DNA of 64,000 bases, from contig OZ023217.1 of NCBI GenBank assembly GCA_963995525.1, positions 28,459,819 through 28,523,818 of the forward strand. The letters are read 5' to 3'. Both the position numbers and the translations under genes were made by a program. Positions 60,297-64,000 of this stretch are shown piece by piece. Numbering within the stretch: position 1 is the stretch's first letter; every line of letters starts with the position of its first letter. Under the pieces are notes generated by a model. It searched no databases. It saw only the letters and a program-made list of their open reading frames with translations, and was not told the origin of the DNA. The stretch is from Escarpia spicata. Its lineage: Eukaryota; Annelida; Polychaeta; Sabellida; Siboglinidae.

Positions 60297-62947
60297 GCAT
60301 TGCCTTTGAATTAGGCCGAGTTGACTGTGACTGTACAGAGCATGGCTGTGTTGTGGGCCCTGCCCATTTACCCACTCTCACTATGTATGCATGGACACAC
60401 TTCCACAGATAGGTTATGTGTAACATACACCACAACTCTCCCCTGTGGACACCACTAACAGATGTGTGGCACTCACAAAAATTACTTATTTCAGCTATTC
60501 TTTCATGTGTGCTGTATATATTACTATGATATGCTATGCAAATGAAGCATCCTACTTCGGGATCGTTTCAGAAGTTTGCAAAGTCAAACACTTTTTATGC
60601 ATTTAGCATTGATTCAACTTCCACCAACCAATCCATGGTGTGGAATTTGTGATTTTTATTAACCAAAATTGCTATTAGCATTTATCAGCGTTAATATTTC
60701 ACATTTAACTGACATTGGTGAACCCTGACATTATACTTCTACTGGAGATGCAATAAAAGGAAGAGGGTATGGAAGGGAAAACACCCCACCCATCCATTTA
60801 AAAGAAGAAATGTTTGAACAGGTTAACTTATAGGCTGTTGTTTCATTGCTCAGCGACACAAAAGTAGTTGTTGCAGTATGAATATTGTTTCACCTTGCGC
60901 TTCTTTCCACAGGCTCTGCATAGCTGCAAGTGGGCACATGTGTTAAAGTATACAACTTGCAAGTTAGGAGAATGACTGCAGAACTAATTACACCATGCAC
61001 ATTCTGTGTATTGTTGCATAGCATGCCAGGTCACACCTCAGGTAGTTTCCCACTACTGCCTTGTCATCAGTTGACTGCATTTATAATGTTGCTCAGCCAC
61101 TGCGCTCGTTACCAAAGTCTATTGCTAGGAAATGTTTTATAATTTATAATTTTAATGTATATATGTGTTGTATTTGTTTTTACATTTTTAACGTAAATTA
61201 AAATGTGTTATTCATTTCATATTATAGCTTTTTAATTATAAGTCTAGCTATGAGCATAATTGTGTGTTTATATTTATTTATACTTTATGTAAATGCAGTC
61301 CAAGATTGAGCCAGTTATTACTAGTATTATGATTATTATTGACGTCTGAGCCAAGAGGTGTGACACAAAAACCCTAGTCTAATTCTCATTGGTTTAAAAT
61401 CAAAGCATGTCCATTTATTGACCATACATATTTATAGTTGGAAACTGAGTGATGATACAAACCATATTGCTTGTGTCATTTTGTCAGAGACGTGCAAGGG
61501 TTAATAATTTTACAGTTATATGTCACCTGGGCTAAATTAGTAGTCAAATGGCATATTCTGTTTTCAGTGCCATTGAAATTAACATCAAATATGGGCTTCC
61601 AATGCAGTGAGTTGGGTTTTAGTCATATGAACATAAACGATTTAGTGACATGACCAAAAGTGTATTAACTTTAGTAATTACAGCATTATAAAATGTGTCC
61701 TTCATGTCTGTGTGATAGGCAAATATTGCATGAATTTAACACAATAAAATAAGGGGTACAGGAAAAACCTATAAATCAGTTAGACAAATAGAAGACACCC
61801 AGAAATAGAAGCTGGCCAGAGTGGTGTGTGGAGCTGTTATATACATGTAAGACTAGTCTCCACAGGCTGTGTGCAATCTCACCTCTCCACAATGCCAGTG
61901 ACATGTCTGGAAACAGGGCCTAATGATGCGACATGACATTGACGAGCAGAAAAACTTGGCACATAGCTGTCTCCCTGCCTTGTGTCTTGATGCCTGTTGA
62001 CTGCTTCCACCACTCATTTGCATCATTATAATTGCCTGTTTTCTTGCATCGGTTTTGTGCAGTGGGGCACATTAATGGGGTGCATGTATTCTGTATCAAC
62101 TCCGTTGAATCAGTCTGAGGCAGAGTGGCCTTACACAACAGGCAGAGAGCCAGCCTAGCTACTGCTAACACACACTGTCACATTGTCATAGCTGAATGCT
62201 GCTGCACTGCATTGTATTCAGACTGATTCACACATGCACTAGGCCTGTGAGCGCCTGCTTGTGTTTGTGTGCAGTACCTGGTGTTGTGGAGCCTCTGTTT
62301 ATTGTAGGCAGTGTGTACCTGGTGGCTGTCACAAGGTGGCTCAGTCAGCACTGTTTACAGCTGTGTCACTTGGTTCGGTTGCCTCCGTCTCAACAAGCCA
62401 TCGATGTGTCTCTCGTTAAGCTACACATTGTGTGGATTATAGACATTTACTACCTGTTTTTGCATTGTCTTTTGATTCACACATGTGTTCAGCATGATAC
62501 TGGTGGATTAATTGTATAGAGTGGAGATACAGACTTACAGAGAGACGGTAATGTACCTTGAGAACCTTCACCTTAGTGTGTCTATGGTCATGCAACTGTT
62601 CAAACTGGATTAATAGTATAAGGTAGAGAATGTAGGATTTGGATGGTACGTCGGTATGTGGACTTAATCGGTATGTGGACTTAATTACATGTGTAATTAC
62701 AACCTTGGGGTTGATACATATGTATATATATATATATGGCACAGATTTCAAGAGTGTGGATTAATATACCCACACACATGGGTCTAGCTGCCAGTGTTCT
62801 GTGCAAACCTTCCCAAACAACGATCACAATTTGTGCAATGGATTACCAGATTACAAGAGTTTAATAGATGCTTTGGTGAATGAGTTTGCTTATCCCGAGC
62901 TTGTGAAGGTAGTCGTGTGTCGCTATGGAGACTATCTGACAGTTAGC
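60297..62947. other. Intronic stretch and possible leader of exon 6b
   Basis: No exon was confirmed. (TA)n lies at about 62720-62738. The 62190-62540 part has higher GC and several TGTGTG/CAG words and may be promoter or 5' UTR for the exon at 62948. Upstream of that ATG the frame is open from 62801. Confidence 0.35.
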
Positions 62948-63089
62948 ATGGAGAGGAGAGTGAGTGAACCAGAGACAATCGGCTGTCTGGTTCGATCCGG
63001 GCAGTGGAATCGACGGCCGATCCGGGGTCGTCGGCAAGTGAGATCAAACAGTGAGAGTGACATTAGCAAGACCCTGCTTGCTGACAAAT
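62948..63089 (+). CDS. Alternative first exon 6b, or PDZ-closing exon
   Basis: ATG at 62948 is in a strong context (TTAGCATGG; A at -3, G at +4). It reads MERRVSEPETIGCLVRSGQW then NRRPIRGRRQVRSNSESDIS and KTLLADK, and stops at a perfect donor, AAAT|GTAAGT, one base over a codon, the same phase as exon 5 and exon 6a. The peptide is basic and Ser-rich (RRVSEP, VRSNSESD). The frame is also open upstream: with an acceptor at 62912 (GAAGGTAG) it would follow exon 5 in frame and read VCRYGDYLTVSM, which could supply the last PDZ strand (family YVALTV). That acceptor is weak and adds about two residues. Coding status is likely; which role applies is open. Confidence 0.62.
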
Positions 63090-63419
63090 GTAAGTGTTCC
63101 TTCATCGGTCCTGCTGGTTGTTGCAACTGGTGTAACTGTAACAGTCCCTCTTCTACATGCTAATCACACCAAGCACATCCTCTCTGATGATTTCCATGAC
63201 AAAACACATCCTGCACTGATTGTTCAGGCAGATAGTCACCTGTGACCACTTGTTATTTCATGATAAATATATTGATTGGATTGTTCAACAGTATGATGGG
63301 ACAGTTAGATATGTGACACAGAAATGCTAAATATAATACGTTTGTTATATAAGGACCTGTTCATTCATGTCATGCCTCTTATAGGTGTCTGTGGTTTGTG
63401 ATATAAGCTATGTGCTGTG

Positions 63420-63700
63420 AATTTTTGTAATTTAATATTATACCAAATAATTTAATATTATGTTAAGTAATGTAATATTATGTTATGTAATTTATAGTTG
63501 GGTAAACAAGTTACTATTATTATATTAAACAATGTAATAAATACTATCACATTGAATAATTTAATATTATTATGTTAGGTCATATGATATTAAATTGTTC
63601 AATTCAAAGTTATATTAATTCAGTAATTTAATGTGATATTAGGTAATTTAATAATGTGTTAAGTAATATAATATGATCATATTTCTAACTTTTCAAATTG
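63420..63700. repeat. Degenerate AT-rich short-period repeat
   Basis: TAATTTAATATTATGTTA-type words recur about a dozen times at roughly 18-22 bp with many changes. It contains only A and T apart from occasional G. Confidence 0.75.
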
Positions 63701-64000
63701 GCATAATGCATACTGCATACACCTTTCTCTATTGCCGCTCCCCCTCATAAATATGAGAAGTTAAGGTAATGTTTAGTTAAGTCAGGATAAACATTGGATT
63801 TATTGCATGCTGAGGCCTGTTTTATTATCCAGAAAATAGTTTTATGTGTTTATTTACGTTGTGTTACTGGATGTTAGCCATACACTCAGTGGAAGTGTAC
63901 ATATTTGGTGCACATAAGGCCACACCAATTTTATTGTTAGGATTACATATTTTTAAGACTTTAGGAAGGAAGTCATTGCACGAGAAAGGTGTTTTGTGTA

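Noticed and set aside
59551..60435. Long open frames on both strands over the 53-bp array (up to about 294 codons)
   Set aside because: They arise because a 53-bp unit without stops cycles through all frames. There is no start context, splice signal or non-repetitive domain.
1..64000. CRISPR array, operon or bacterial mobile system
   Set aside because: The tandem arrays lack unique spacers, the genes are split by GT-AG introns, and the repeats are animal LINE, SINE and MITE types.

Overview
This is an AT-rich piece of an animal nuclear genome with long introns. It holds GT-AG introns and LINE, SINE and MITE debris, and nothing in it looks prokaryotic. One gene can be identified with confidence: a plus-strand homologue of ARHGEF11/ARHGEF12 (PDZ-RhoGEF/LARG), a Rho guanine-nucleotide exchange factor. 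Only its 5' part is present, and the gene runs off the right edge before the RGS-like, DH and PH domains. The transposon mix and the divergence outside the PDZ domain suggest an aquatic invertebrate, but the species cannot be named from this sequence.

Main gene. A short first coding exon (2864-2892, MSALTGLSDR) splices in frame across about 40 kb to 42916-43016. It continues through 43664-43768, 44113-44162 and 49091-49148, which together encode nearly all of the PDZ domain. Four further ATG-led exons with good splice donors lie on the same strand. Those at 11425-12080 and 24118-25112 end in the same phase as exon 1, so each could replace it and add a 219- or 332-residue Ser/Arg-rich N-terminus. 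Those at 53205-53298 (about 700 bp downstream of a TATA box) and 62948-63089 end in the same phase as exon 5, so each could start an isoform lacking the PDZ domain. All four alternatives encode RRxS/RxxS-type basic phosphosite motifs. This apparent five-start, phase-matched design is the most interesting signal in the window.

Layout. 1-2.4 kb: C-rich degenerate repeats, one MITE and a degenerate duplication. 2.46-2.89 kb: putative promoter and exon 1. 2.9-42.9 kb: intron 1, holding LINE fragments (3.1, 10.1, 14.4, 29.1 and 33.1 kb), two Tc1/mariner-like MITEs (6.2 and 35.5 kb), a long hairpin-ended repeat (13.5-15.5 kb), several minisatellites, the two long alternative first exons, and a minus-strand coding-like island (7.3-7.75 kb). 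42.9-49.15 kb: PDZ exons, with an E-box-rich minisatellite before exon 3 and a second copy of the hairpin-ended repeat (45.1-48.3 kb). 49.2-64 kb: minisatellites, SINEs, two minus-strand LINE remnants, a 12-copy 53-bp array and the two late first-exon candidates.

Limits. Exon calls rest on reading frame, splice signals, phase agreement and remembered family similarity; no database search or transcript evidence was available. Repeat family names are approximate.
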